From an uncultured Gammaproteobacteria bacterium (lineage in GTDB: Bacteria; Pseudomonadota; Gammaproteobacteria; Xanthomonadales; Xanthomonadaceae), in the NCBI GenBank assembly GCA_946885735.1, contig CAMPGW010000039.1, positions 1-25,069 of the forward strand: a stretch of DNA of 25,069 nucleotides. The letters run 5' to 3'. How positions within the stretch are numbered: position 1 is the first letter of the stretch; every line of letters begins with the position of its first letter. This document shows, piece after piece, positions 1-7,933 of the stretch. The notes beneath the pieces were generated by a model. The model was not told where the DNA came from. It saw only the letters and a program-made list of their open reading frames with translations, and did not search any database. Made by a program: the position numbers and the translations under genes.

Positions 1-1303
1 CCGAGATGAAGGGCAGGCCGGTCAGGTACGGGTCGGTGTCGTAGCGGTTGCGCGAACGGCCGTAGTTGGCGGTCAGCGTCAGGTTGTCGGTCAGGTAACC
101 GGTGTAGCGCAGGATCGAGTACTCGGAGTTGGACTTGACCGCCGTGCCCGGCTGCAGGTAGTCGCCGTACTCGTACGACGCGTAGTCGAAGTCGTAGGTC
201 TTGCCGTCTTCCTTGTACTTGTCGGCGACGTAGGTGTACTCGAGCAGGTGGTTGTCGGTGATGTTCCAGTTGATCTTGGCGTAGACCTTGGTCTGGTCCG
301 ACTCGTACTTGCTGCCGGTTTCGCTGAAACCGACTTCCGGGTTGCCGCCCGGGACGTCACGGTTGCCATCGGTCTGCTCGGCCGACACGAAGAAGAACAG
401 CTTGTCTTCGATCACCGGGCCGCTGATGTAGCCGCTGTAGATGTTCTGCCAGTTCTTGCGACCTTCGCCACGGTCGTACTCCACGCCAACCAGCGTGTCG
501 TCGGCGTAGCTGTAGCCTTCCGGGAGTTCGCCGGTGCGCAGGTGACGATCCGGACGGACTTCCTTCAGGCTCTTGGGCTCGAACACGACCTGGCCACCGA
601 AGTGCCAGTCGTTGCTGCCGCTCTTGCCGACCTGGCTGATGACGCCGCCGGAGGAACGGCCGTACTTGGCGCCGTAGCCGCCGGTGTAGGTTTCCTGCTG
701 CTCGATCGAGCCGTACGGCAGGCTCTCGCCGCCGACGTTGGTGATCGGGTTGCCGGAGAAGTAACCGTTGAGGTAGTAGGCGTTTTCAGCGACCGACGAA
801 CCGCCGAATGCGATTTCGCCGCCGAAGAACTGGCCGTTGCCGGGAACCGCGCCCGGCGCCAGCAGGGCGATCGACTCGGCCGTGCGGGGGATCGGAATGC
901 GACGCAGTTCTTCGGCCGTGATGATCGTGCGGGTGTCGGTCGAGGTGACGTCGATCGGCGGCACGTTGGCCGCGGAGACCGTCACGGTGCCGATGTCGGT
1001 GACGAAGGACACGTTGGCGTTGCCGCCGACCGTCACCAGGACCTGGCGCTGGACGCCGCCGGCAGTGACGGTGTAGGTGCCGACCGGGAGGTTGCCGGCC
1101 GCGTAACGTCCGTTCGCATCCGCCGTGATGGTGCGGTTGATACCGGCGTTGTTCGAGACGGTGACGGTCGAGCCCGGCTCGACGGCACCGAAGATGCCGC
1201 CGCTGGTGCTCTGTGCAAGAACAACGGAGGAGGCGAAGCACATGCCGAGCGCGATGCTCAGTGCGGTCCGCTTCAGACCTTTGTTACTGATCCTGGAAGC
1301 CAT
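1..1303 (-). CDS. Oar-like TonB-dependent receptor with N-terminal carboxypeptidase-regulatory-like domain (C-terminus beyond left edge)
   Basis: Outer-membrane receptor, partial: 434 codons are present and the reading frame is open to the left edge, so most of the barrel is missing. Residues 1-31 look like a signal peptide (MASRISNKGLKRTALSIALG, then a hydrophobic run ending VVLAQ). Residues about 35-95 form a small beta-sandwich of the carboxypeptidase-regulatory-like type (TVTVSN, ADANGRYAAGNLPVGTYTV). A plug domain follows, with RTIITAEELRRIPIPRT, a Gly/Tyr-rich stretch and GGYGAKYGRSSGGVISQVGK, and then barrel strands. This order is typical of Oar/TonB receptors in Xanthomonadales, which import oligopeptides, sugars or other large substrates. 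The substrate cannot be told here. The start is the ATG preceded by GAGGG seven bases upstream. A promoter and a roughly 60-nt leader precede it. Shadow frames on both strands are artefacts of GC content. Confidence 0.9.
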   Translation of the reverse strand, partial: MASRISNKGLKRTALSIALGMCFASSVVLAQSTSGGIFGAVEPGSTVTVSNNAGINRTITADANGRYAAGNLPVGTYTVTAGGVQRQVLVTVGGNANVSFVTDIGTVTVSAANVPPIDVTSTDTRTIITAEELRRIPIPRTAESIALLAPGAVPGNGQFFGGEIAFGGSSVAENAYYLNGYFSGNPITNVGGESLPYGSIEQQETYTGGYGAKYGRSSGGVISQVGKSGSNDWHFGGQVVFEPKSLKEVRPDRHLRTGELPEGYSYADDTLVGVEYDRGEGRKNWQNIYSGYISGPVIEDKLFFFVSAEQTDGNRDVPGGNPEVGFSETGSKYESDQTKVYAKINWNITDNHLLEYTYVADKYKEDGKTYDFDYASYEYGDYLQPGTAVKSNSEYSILRYTGYLTDNLTLTANYGRSRNRYDTDPYLTGLPFIS

Positions 1304-1370
1304 TTGTTAACCCTCATTTAGGGACTGTGAAACGGAAAAGAGATGTCAACGCACGCGGCATGACAGGCCG

Positions 1371-1398
1371 AATATAGCACGCAACGATCCTTTAACAA
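1371..1398 (-). promoter_or_regulatory. Candidate sigma-70 promoter of the Oar-like receptor
   Basis: Reading the minus strand, TTGTTA (1398-1393) is followed after 16 bp by TATATT (1376-1371), a five-of-six match to TATAAT. Transcription would start near 1364, leaving a leader of about 60 nt that contains a GAGGG ribosome site just before the ATG. It lies in the only AT-rich patch of this gap. A TTGACA at 1352-1347 also exists but has no good -10 at the right distance. Confidence 0.5.
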
Positions 1399-1463
1399 TA
1401 TGGGGCGAGGCTACCAATCCGGGACTTTCGGCAGGGTGCTTTTCGCCCGCCAAAATCGGCAAT

Positions 1464-1492
1464 AAGTCTTTCAGCTCAATGAGTTAAGACTT
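1464..1492. repeat. Inverted repeat between pckG and the Oar-like receptor gene
   Basis: AAGTCTT (1464-1470) and AAGACTT (1486-1492) are perfect complements. Inside them CTCA (1475-1478) and TGAG (1480-1483) form a second, nested stem. It sits about 45 bp past the pckG stop. It could be an RNA stem-loop at the end of the pckG transcript or a protein-binding dyad. No U-tract follows on the pckG strand, so it is not a canonical intrinsic terminator. The rest of 1304-1537 shows only the receptor promoter and GC-rich sequence. Confidence 0.35.
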
Positions 1493-1537
1493 TCGGCCGG
1501 CGGCCCGACGGCGCCGGCGCGGGTTCCCACCCCGGGA

Positions 1538-3289
1538 TCAGCCCAGGCGGTTGGCGGTCTTTTGGCGCTCTTCCAGCAGGCGCCGGGGTGCGCGCTCGCC
1601 GTAGCCCTCCAGGTAGCTGCCGACCGCATCCAGCTCGTGCCGCCAGCCGGCCTCGTCCACGCCCAGCAGCTGCTCGAGCGCCCCCGGGGCGATCTCGAGG
1701 CCCTCGGTGTTGAGGTCGGCCGGGCGCGGCAGGAAGCCGATGGCCGTTTCGACCGCGTCGGCCTGGCCCTCGACGCGGCGGATCATCCACTCGATCACCC
1801 GCAGGTTGTCGCCGAAGCCGGGCCAGAGAAACTTGCCGTCGTCGCCCTTGCGGAACCAGTTGACGTGGAAGACGCGCGGCAGTTTTTCCGCACGATCCTC
1901 GAAGGACAGCCAGTGCGAGAAATAATCGCCGAAGTTGTAGCCGGCGAAGGGCTGCATCGCCATCGGGTCTCGGCGCACCACGCCGACCGCGCCGGTGGCC
2001 GCGGCCGTGGTCTCGGAAGCCATGCCCGCGCCGACCAGCACGCCATGTGCCCAGTCGCGGGCTTCGAACACCAGCGGCACCAGCGACTCGCGGCGCCCGC
2101 CGAAGATGATCGCCGACAAGGGCACGCCCTGCGGATCCTCGGCGCGATCGGTGTAGCTCGGGCACTGGCGCGCGGACACGGTGAAGCGCGAATTCGGATG
2201 CGCGGCCGGACCGTTGCCGGGCTGGTACGGGCGACCCTGCCAGTCGAGCACCGGCACGCCCTCGGGCAGGCCTTCCCACCAGGGCTGGTCGTCGGCGGTG
2301 ACCGCGACGTTGGTGAAGATCGCGTCGCGTTGCAGCATCGCCAGCGCATTCGGGTTGGTCTTCTCGCTGGTGCCCGGCGCCACGCCGAAGTAGCCGGCCT
2401 CCGGGTTGATCGCGTACAGGCGGCCGTCGGCGCCCGGGCGCATCCAGCAGATGTCGTCGCCGACCGTCCACACCTTCCAGCCATCCTGGCGATAGCCTTC
2501 CGGCGGGATCAGCATCGCCAGGTTGGTCTTGCCGCAGGCGCTCGGGAAGGCCGCGGCCACGTAATGCGTATCGCCCTGCGGCGTCTGGATGCCGACGATC
2601 AGCATGTGCTCGGCCAGCCAGCCTTCCTGCCGCGCCTGCCAGCTGGCGATCCGCAGCGCATGGCACTTCTTGCCCAGCAGCGCATTGCCGCCATAGCCCG
2701 AGCCGAAGCTCTTGATCGTCAGCTCCTCGGGGAAATGCATGATGAAGCGGCGCTCGGGATCGAGCTCGCCGATCGAGTGCAGGCCCTTGACGAAATGGCC
2801 TTCGCGCTCGATCCGGCGCAGCGCGGCCTCGCCCATCCGCGTCATGACGCGCATGTTCGCGACGACGTAGGGGCTGTCGGTGATCTCGACACCGCAACGC
2901 GCGAGCGGCGAATCGATCGGGCCCATGCAGTACGGCACGACGTACATCGTGCGGCCTTCCATGCAACCCGCGTAGAGCGCGTCCATCCGCGCGTGACCTT
3001 CCTCCGGCGAGAGCCAGTGGTTGTTGGGGCCGGCGTCCTCGCGTTCGGGCGTGCAGACGAAGGTCAGGTGTTCGACGCGGGCGACGTCGGCCGGGTCCGA
3101 ACGGTGCAGGTAGCAGCCCGGGTGCGTGTCCTCGTTGAGCTTCACCAGCGTGCCGGATTCGAGCATGCCTTCGATGAGGCGCGCGTTCTCGGCCTCGGAG
3201 CCGTCGCACCAGTGGATGCGGGCGGGCCGGGTGAGGGCGGCGACGGATTCGACCCATCGTTCGAGGGCGGGCAACTGGCTGGACATCAT
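1538..3289 (-). CDS. pckG: Phosphoenolpyruvate carboxykinase (GTP)
   Basis: Converts oxaloacetate plus GTP to phosphoenolpyruvate, GDP and CO2, the entry step of gluconeogenesis from TCA intermediates. It acts in the cytoplasm. The 583-residue product is close to the usual length of about 600. The P-loop/kinase-1a motif FPSACGKTNLAML is at residues 248-260 with the hyper-reactive active-site Cys252. The kinase-2 metal-binding motif GDDICWM is at 277-283. The family signatures HPGCYLHRSDP near 56 and KKCHALRIAS near 207 are also clear. This is the GTP-type family, not the ATP-type PckA. The start is the first of two adjacent ATGs, with a weak AGG six bases upstream. It lies 72 bp downstream of the TetR gene on the same strand and has its own candidate -10. 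Its neighbours (fadE, 3HB genes) make acetyl-CoA, so PEP formation here fits growth on fatty or hydroxy acids. Confidence 0.97.
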   Translation of the reverse strand: MMSSQLPALERWVESVAALTRPARIHWCDGSEAENARLIEGMLESGTLVKLNEDTHPGCYLHRSDPADVARVEHLTFVCTPEREDAGPNNHWLSPEEGHARMDALYAGCMEGRTMYVVPYCMGPIDSPLARCGVEITDSPYVVANMRVMTRMGEAALRRIEREGHFVKGLHSIGELDPERRFIMHFPEELTIKSFGSGYGGNALLGKKCHALRIASWQARQEGWLAEHMLIVGIQTPQGDTHYVAAAFPSACGKTNLAMLIPPEGYRQDGWKVWTVGDDICWMRPGADGRLYAINPEAGYFGVAPGTSEKTNPNALAMLQRDAIFTNVAVTADDQPWWEGLPEGVPVLDWQGRPYQPGNGPAAHPNSRFTVSARQCPSYTDRAEDPQGVPLSAIIFGGRRESLVPLVFEARDWAHGVLVGAGMASETTAAATGAVGVVRRDPMAMQPFAGYNFGDYFSHWLSFEDRAEKLPRVFHVNWFRKGDDGKFLWPGFGDNLRVIEWMIRRVEGQADAVETAIGFLPRPADLNTEGLEIAPGALEQLLGVDEAGWRHELDAVGSYLEGYGERAPRRLLEERQKTANRLG

Positions 3290-3350
3290 CGGAACCTGCG
3301 CGGGATTGGAAAAAAGCGGAGCACGCGGCGAACGCGCGACGATGCCCGCG

Positions 3351-3356
3351 ATTCTA
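3351..3356 (-). promoter_or_regulatory. Candidate -10 element for pckG
   Basis: On the minus strand TAGAAT (3356-3351) matches five of six bases of TATAAT. It would start transcription near 3344, giving a leader of about 55 nt. No convincing -35 is visible 16-18 bp upstream, where the end of the TetR gene lies. Support is the hexamer only. Confidence 0.35.
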
Positions 3357-3361
3357 ACCGC

Positions 3362-3943
3362 TCACTCGGGAATGAGCGTCGCGGCGACGTGGCTCACGTA
3401 CGCCTCGAATTCATCATGGTGCAAGCGCGGTTGCCCGAGCTGCAGCGACAATTGGAGGAATCCTACATAGGCGGCGTAGGCCAGCCGCGCGCGGTTCTGC
3501 GCGTCGAGGCGCGGCATGCCGGCCTGGCGGAAACTCGCGGCGAGGTAGTCGAGCCGGCGCGCGGACACGCGGCCGAGCACCGGCTTGACCACCGGATGAT
3601 CGAGCGCCTTCAGCAGCTCGGAATAGATGATGTGGGTGGTCGGTTCATGGGCGACGAGCTGGAACAGCTCGCGCAGGCGCACGCGCGGGTCCGAGACCGC
3701 CTCCATCTTGCCGAACACGGTTTCCTGCTCGGTCTTTTCCCAGCGCTCGAGCGCGGCCACGAGCAGGGCCTCGCGGGAGGGGAAATGCCAGTAGAAGCTG
3801 CCCTTGGTCACGCCGAGCCGACGGGCCAGCGGTTCGACCGCCACCGCGGCCAGGCCCTGCTCGGCGATCACCTCGAGCGCGGCCACGGCCCAGTCCTCGG
3901 CGCTGAGCCGGCTCTTGTCGGGTTTGCTGTCGATGGCGGGCAT
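3362..3943 (-). CDS. TetR/AcrR-family transcriptional regulator
   Basis: A 193-residue one-component DNA-binding regulator. The N-terminal helix-turn-helix spans about residues 13-60 (AVAALEVIAEQGLAAVAVEP, then LARRLGVTKGSFYWHFPSRE), a textbook TetR domain. The C-terminal helical region is the ligand-binding part and is not diagnostic. It is transcribed divergently from the alpha/beta hydrolase-fadE-DUF4442 operon across a 102-bp gap, the usual layout for a local repressor. Acyl-CoA or fatty acid as ligand is an inference from that neighbourhood. The ATG has no Shine-Dalgarno (the preceding bases are TTCCTCC). A perfect 13-bp palindrome overlaps its 5' end, suggesting autoregulation. It could also affect pckG downstream on the same strand. 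Confidence 0.92.
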   Translation of the reverse strand: MPAIDSKPDKSRLSAEDWAVAALEVIAEQGLAAVAVEPLARRLGVTKGSFYWHFPSREALLVAALERWEKTEQETVFGKMEAVSDPRVRLRELFQLVAHEPTTHIIYSELLKALDHPVVKPVLGRVSARRLDYLAASFRQAGMPRLDAQNRARLAYAAYVGFLQLSLQLGQPRLHHDEFEAYVSHVAATLIPE

Positions 3944-3947
3944 GGAG

Positions 3948-3960
3948 GAAGTTTAACTTC
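3948..3960. promoter_or_regulatory. Perfect palindrome before the TetR gene (candidate operator)
   Basis: GAAGTT-T-AACTTC is a perfect dyad with a single central base. It begins five bases upstream of the TetR start codon. A repressor bound here would block expression of its own gene, common in this family. Which of the three dyads in this gap is the true operator cannot be decided by eye. Confidence 0.45.
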
Positions 3961-4009
3961 AAGGCTGAACGGGGGAAGCCGGCTCCATCATGCACCATAC
4001 GTATTGGTA

Positions 4010-4038
4010 TTGACAGCCTGCCGGCAGGAAAACATACT
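4010..4038 (+). promoter_or_regulatory. Sigma-70 promoter of the alpha/beta hydrolase-fadE operon
   Basis: A consensus -35 TTGACA (4010-4015) is followed after exactly 17 bp by CATACT (4033-4038, four of six to TATAAT). The expected start point is 4045-4046, which is the A of the ATG itself, so the mRNA would be leaderless. No Shine-Dalgarno is found at normal distance, in agreement. The palindrome ATACGTAT lies just before the -35, and another dyad overlaps the -10 and start codon. Confidence 0.6.
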
Positions 4039-4048
4039 CGGCCGTATG
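4033..4048. promoter_or_regulatory. Dyad over the -10 and start codon of the alpha/beta hydrolase gene (candidate TetR operator)
   Basis: CATAC (4033-4037) and GTATG (4044-4048) are inverted arms around six bases. The arms cover the -10 hexamer and the ATG. An upstream sequence at 3995-4003 (CATACGTAT) shares the CATAC/GTAT half-sites. Two related dyads bracketing the promoter fit a repressor such as the adjacent TetR protein. This is a pattern, not proof of binding. Confidence 0.45.
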
Positions 4049-4978
4049 GAAAGTCCCGCGACCCGCCGCGCCCGCCCCGTCGCCTTCGAGACCGCCGAGG
4101 GACTGCGGTTGCGCGGTGAGTGGTGGGACGCCGCGGGCCCGCCGGTGCTGCTGGCCCATGGCTTCGGCCAAACCCGGCAGAGCTGGGCCGCTACGCAGGC
4201 GCGACTGGCGGCCGAAGGCTTCGGGAGCCTGGCGATGGACGCCCGCGGCCATGGCCAGTCGGACCGCAACCCGAAGGGACTCCTCTATGAAGGAGTGCAG
4301 TTCGTCAACGACGCGGTGCGGGCTGCCGCCACCCTCCCCGCCGCGCCGATCCTGGTGGGCGCCTCGATGGGCGGGCTCACCGGGCTGATGGCGCAGGCGC
4401 AGTCCGGGTGCTTCCGGGCCCTGGTGCTGGTGGACGTGACCCCGCGCTGGGAGGAAGCCGGAATGGCCCGCATCCACGCCTTCCTGCGCGCGCATCCGGA
4501 AGGCTTCGAGGACTACGAGCACGCCGCCGAGGCCATCGCGTCCTACCTGCCGCACCGGCGCGGCCGCAAGACCCGCGACCAGCTCGAGCCGCTGCTGCGC
4601 GCAGACCATGACGGCCGCCTGCAATGGCACTGGGACCTGCGCATGCTCGAGGAGTTCGTCGTCGGCAGCGCGGCGCTGCAATCGCGCATCGAGGCGGCCG
4701 CGAGCGAGGTTCGCGTGCCGGTGTTGCTGGTGAGCGGCGGCCGCAGCGACCTGGTCTCGGACCGCACCGTCGCGCACTTCCTGGAGCTGGTGCCGCAGGC
4801 CCACCACGTGCGCCTGCCCGAGGCGACCCACATGGTCGCCGGCGACGACAACGACGGCTTCACCGACAGCGTGCTCGGATTTTTGCGCGCACAATCCCAC
4901 CTGCCGCCCGCGCTGCCGGCGCGGATTCCTGGCGGCCATGCCGCCGTTGCGGCCCCTGAGTCCGGAGTCACCCGATGA
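4046..4978 (+). CDS. Alpha/beta-fold hydrolase
   Basis: A 310-residue serine hydrolase of unknown substrate. The nucleophile elbow is GASMGG (about residues 109-114, Ser111). The oxyanion region is LLAHGFGQTR near 36. A DARGHGQSD motif sits near 64-72. The likely acid is in SGGRSD and the catalytic His in ATHMVAGDD near the C-terminus, so the full triad is present. It is the first gene of an operon with fadE, whose ATG overlaps its stop (ATGA, 4975-4978), implying translational coupling. The pairing suggests an ester or acyl-thioester feeding beta-oxidation, but a hydrolase of this breadth cannot be assigned from sequence. The ATG was chosen because the consensus promoter places the transcript start on it. 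The open frame runs far upstream, but that part is antisense to pckG and TetR. Confidence 0.88.
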   Translation: MESPATRRARPVAFETAEGLRLRGEWWDAAGPPVLLAHGFGQTRQSWAATQARLAAEGFGSLAMDARGHGQSDRNPKGLLYEGVQFVNDAVRAAATLPAAPILVGASMGGLTGLMAQAQSGCFRALVLVDVTPRWEEAGMARIHAFLRAHPEGFEDYEHAAEAIASYLPHRRGRKTRDQLEPLLRADHDGRLQWHWDLRMLEEFVVGSAALQSRIEAAASEVRVPVLLVSGGRSDLVSDRTVAHFLELVPQAHHVRLPEATHMVAGDDNDGFTDSVLGFLRAQSHLPPALPARIPGGHAAVAAPESGVTR

Positions 4979-7446
4979 GCATGCTGCTGCCCTTCCTCGC
5001 CCTGGTCCTGGTGGCCGGCATCGCCGCCTACCATCGCTTCCCGCTCGCGGTGTTCACGGCCTTGGCCGCCAGCGCGCTGGTCGCGCTCGGACTCGCCGGC
5101 GCGAACCTGACCGCCACGCTGGTCGCCGGCGGGCTGCTGGCGCTGGTGACCCTGCCGTTGCTGATCACGCCGTTTCGCCAGCGGGTGATCACCGCGCCCT
5201 TGCTGCGCTTCTACAGCCGCATCCTGCCGCCGCTGTCGCCCACCGAGAAGATTGCGCTGGAAGCGGGCACCGTCGGCTTCGAGGGCGAACTGTTTTCCGG
5301 CAAGCCGGACTGGAAGATCCTGCTGTCGCAGCCCAAGCCGGTGCTGACGGCGGAAGAACAGGCTTTCCTCGATGGCCCAGTCGAAGAGGTCTGCGGCATG
5401 ACCAACGACTGGGAAACCACCCACGTCCGCGCCGACCTCGCGCCCGAGATCTGGGACTACCTCAAGCGCCACAAGTTCTTTGGCATGATCATCGGCAAGG
5501 AATACGGCGGGCTCGGTTTCTCGGCCTACGCACACTCGCGCGTGATCCAGAAACTGGCCTCGGTGTCGGCGACGCTGTCCTCCACCGTGGGCGTGCCGAA
5601 CTCGCTCGGCCCGGGCGAGTTGCTGGCCCACTACGGCACCGAGGAACAGAAGGCCTATTACCTGCCGCGCCTGGCCGACGGCCGCGAGATTCCCTGCTTC
5701 GGCCTCACCGGTCCGACGGCAGGTTCGGATGCGACCTCGATCCCGGACTACGGCATCGTCTGCGAGGGCGAGTGGAACGGCGCGCGCGTGGTCGGCGTGC
5801 GCATGAACTTCGAGAAGCGCTACATCACGCTCGCGCCCGTCGCCACGATCATCGGCATCGCGTTCCGCCTCTACGATCCCGACGGCCTGCTCGGTGACGA
5901 GAAGGACCGCGGCATCACCCTGGCGCTGGTGCCGCGCAACACGCCCGGGATGGAGATCGGCCGCCGCCATTTCCCGCTCAACTGCCCGTTCCAGAACGGA
6001 CCCATCCACGGCAAGGACGTGTTCGTGCCGCTGTCGCAGATGATCGGCGGCGAAGACTACGTCGGCCACGGCTGGCGCATGCTGGTCGAGTGCCTCTCCA
6101 TCGGCCGCTCGATCACCCTGCCCTCGACCTCGAGCGGTGCGTCGAAGATCGGAGCGGTGGTCACCGGCGCATACGCGCGCATCCGCAAGCAGTTCGGCCT
6201 GTCCATCGGGCGCTTCGAGGGCGTCGAGGAAGCGCTGGCGCGCATCGCCGGCAATGCCTATGCCTGCAGCGCGCTGTCGCAGGCCACGGCGGCGGCGGTG
6301 GATCGCGGCGAGAAGCCGGCGGTGCCCTCGGCCATCGCCAAGTACCACTGCACCGAACTCGCCCGCCAACTGGCCAGCGACGCCATGGACATTCACGGCG
6401 GCAAGGGCGTGATCCTGGGCCCGCGCAATTACCTGGGCCGCGGCTGGCAGGCGGCGCCGATCTCGATCACCGTCGAGGGCGCCAACATCATGACGCGCTC
6501 GCTGATGATCTTTGGCCAGGGCGCCATCCGCTGCCATCCGTGGGTGTTGAAGGAGATGCAGGCGGCCACGAATCCGGATCCGGTGGCGGGCCTGCGCGAT
6601 TTCGACGTGAGCCTGTTCGGCCACCTCGGCTTCGCGATTTCCAACGCCGTGCGTGCCTGGTGGTTTGGCCTGACCACCGCGCGCGTCGGCGCGGCGCCGG
6701 GCGATGCCTACACGCGGCGCTACTTCCGCAAGCTCAACCGCTATTCGGCCTGCCTGGCGGTGCTGGCGGACACCTCGATGCTGCTGCTCGGCGGCAAGCT
6801 CAAGTTCAAGGAGAAGCTGTCGGGTCGGTTGGGCGACGTGCTGAGCCAACTCTACCTGGCCAGCGCCATGCTCAAGCGCTACGAGGACGATGGCCGCCCC
6901 GCCACCGAGCAACCGCTGCTCGCCTGGGCCTTCCACGATTCCATGCACAAGATCGAGCTGGCGATGTCCGGCGTGCTGCGCAACTTCCCGATCCGCCCCG
7001 CGGCCTGGCTGCTGTGGCTGCTGGTGTTCCCGCTCGGCCGCCGCGCACATGCGCCGTCCGACCGCCTGGGTCGCCGCGCCGCCGCGCTGCTGATGACGCC
7101 GTCGGATGCGCGCGATCGCCTGGCCGAAGGCACCTACCTGACGCCGGGCGTGAACAATCCGGCCGGCCGGGTCAATGCCGCGCTGGCCAAGGTCATCCTC
7201 GCCGAGCCGGTGGAGCGCAAGTTCCTCAAGGCGCTCAAGGGCAGCCAGATCGAGTCGCTCACCTTCGCCGAGCAGCTCAACGAGGGCGTGCGCGAGGGCT
7301 GGATCACCGTCGAGGAGAAGGCGCAGCTCGAGGAACTGCGGGTGCTGACCTGGGACGCGATCACGGTGGATGATTTCGACTCCGCCGACCTCGAGTCCGC
7401 CGCGCTGTATCGCGGCGGCGCGAACACCCGCGCCCACGCGGCCTGA
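4975..7446 (+). CDS. fadE: Acyl-CoA dehydrogenase (FadE type)
   Basis: FAD-dependent first step of fatty-acid beta-oxidation, forming trans-2-enoyl-CoA. At 823 residues it matches the long FadE form (E. coli FadE is 814) rather than the usual 380-residue acyl-CoA dehydrogenases. Residues 4-66 contain two hydrophobic segments that anchor it at the inner membrane. The dehydrogenase core follows, with the substrate/FAD-loop motif CFGLTGPTAGSDATSI at 241-256 and DAMDIHGGKGVILGPRNYLG near 465-484. The last 270 or so residues are the C-terminal domain peculiar to this form (DUF1974). It overlaps the upstream hydrolase by 4 bp and is followed 7 bp later by a DUF4442 gene, so all three are one operon, probably under the divergent TetR. 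Chain-length preference is not visible. Confidence 0.96.
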   Translation: MSMLLPFLALVLVAGIAAYHRFPLAVFTALAASALVALGLAGANLTATLVAGGLLALVTLPLLITPFRQRVITAPLLRFYSRILPPLSPTEKIALEAGTVGFEGELFSGKPDWKILLSQPKPVLTAEEQAFLDGPVEEVCGMTNDWETTHVRADLAPEIWDYLKRHKFFGMIIGKEYGGLGFSAYAHSRVIQKLASVSATLSSTVGVPNSLGPGELLAHYGTEEQKAYYLPRLADGREIPCFGLTGPTAGSDATSIPDYGIVCEGEWNGARVVGVRMNFEKRYITLAPVATIIGIAFRLYDPDGLLGDEKDRGITLALVPRNTPGMEIGRRHFPLNCPFQNGPIHGKDVFVPLSQMIGGEDYVGHGWRMLVECLSIGRSITLPSTSSGASKIGAVVTGAYARIRKQFGLSIGRFEGVEEALARIAGNAYACSALSQATAAAVDRGEKPAVPSAIAKYHCTELARQLASDAMDIHGGKGVILGPRNYLGRGWQAAPISITVEGANIMTRSLMIFGQGAIRCHPWVLKEMQAATNPDPVAGLRDFDVSLFGHLGFAISNAVRAWWFGLTTARVGAAPGDAYTRRYFRKLNRYSACLAVLADTSMLLLGGKLKFKEKLSGRLGDVLSQLYLASAMLKRYEDDGRPATEQPLLAWAFHDSMHKIELAMSGVLRNFPIRPAAWLLWLLVFPLGRRAHAPSDRLGRRAAALLMTPSDARDRLAEGTYLTPGVNNPAGRVNAALAKVILAEPVERKFLKALKGSQIESLTFAEQLNEGVREGWITVEEKAQLEELRVLTWDAITVDDFDSADLESAALYRGGANTRAHAA

Positions 7447-7453
7447 TCCGCGC

Positions 7454-7933
7454 ATGAGCCAGGTGCTCGGCCTGTGGCGCCGTCTCGGCACGGGGCGGTT
7501 CGGACAATGGCTATTTTCGCGCATCATCTGCGCGAAGGCGCCCTACTTCGGCACCATCGCCCCGCGCTTCCGCGTGCTCGAGCCCGGCCGCTGCGAGGCC
7601 GAGATCCGCGACCGCCGCGCGGTGCGCAACCACATCGGCACGGTGCACGCGATCGCCCTGTGCAACCTGGCCGAGCTGGTCGGCGGCGTGATGACCGATG
7701 CCAGCCTGCCGCCGGGCATGCGCTGGATTCCCAAGGGCATGCAGGTGCAATACCTGAAGAAGGCCAAGGGCAGCTTGCGCGGCATCGCCACGCCGGCCAT
7801 CCCGATCGTCGCGGCGGAGGCGGGTTACGACTTGCCTGTGGAGGTCACCGTGCGCGACCAGGCCGGCGAGGCCGTATTCGCCGCCACCATCACCATGTGG
7901 CTCAGCCCGGCGACGAAGCGGGCGCCGGGCTGA
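7454..7933 (+). CDS. DUF4442 hotdog-fold protein, probable acyl-CoA thioesterase-like
   Basis: A 159-residue protein resembling DUF4442 / PaaI-like hotdog proteins: APYFGTIAPRFRVLEPGRCE, RRAVRNHIGTVHAIALCNLAE near 55-75, then a central strand set with MQVQYLKKAKG. Such proteins hydrolyse or bind acyl-CoA thioesters. Catalysis here is inferred. The ATG lies 7 bp after the fadE stop with no clear Shine-Dalgarno, so it probably depends on coupling to fadE translation. A longer in-frame start inside fadE exists but would duplicate coding space. Its 3' end overlaps the end of the opposing DUF5329 gene by 32 bp. Confidence 0.85.
   Translation: MSQVLGLWRRLGTGRFGQWLFSRIICAKAPYFGTIAPRFRVLEPGRCEAEIRDRRAVRNHIGTVHAIALCNLAELVGGVMTDASLPPGMRWIPKGMQVQYLKKAKGSLRGIATPAIPIVAAEAGYDLPVEVTVRDQAGEAVFAATITMWLSPATKRAPG

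Noticed and set aside
1562..4978. Plus-strand open frame of 1138 codons
   Set aside because: Only its end (from 4046) is the alpha/beta hydrolase. The rest is antisense to pckG and the TetR gene and has the His/Arg/Ala-rich composition of GC-driven shadows.
4543..7527. Minus-strand open frame of 994 codons opposite fadE
   Set aside because: Arg/His/Gln-rich low-complexity translation with no domain; fadE on the other strand is unambiguous.
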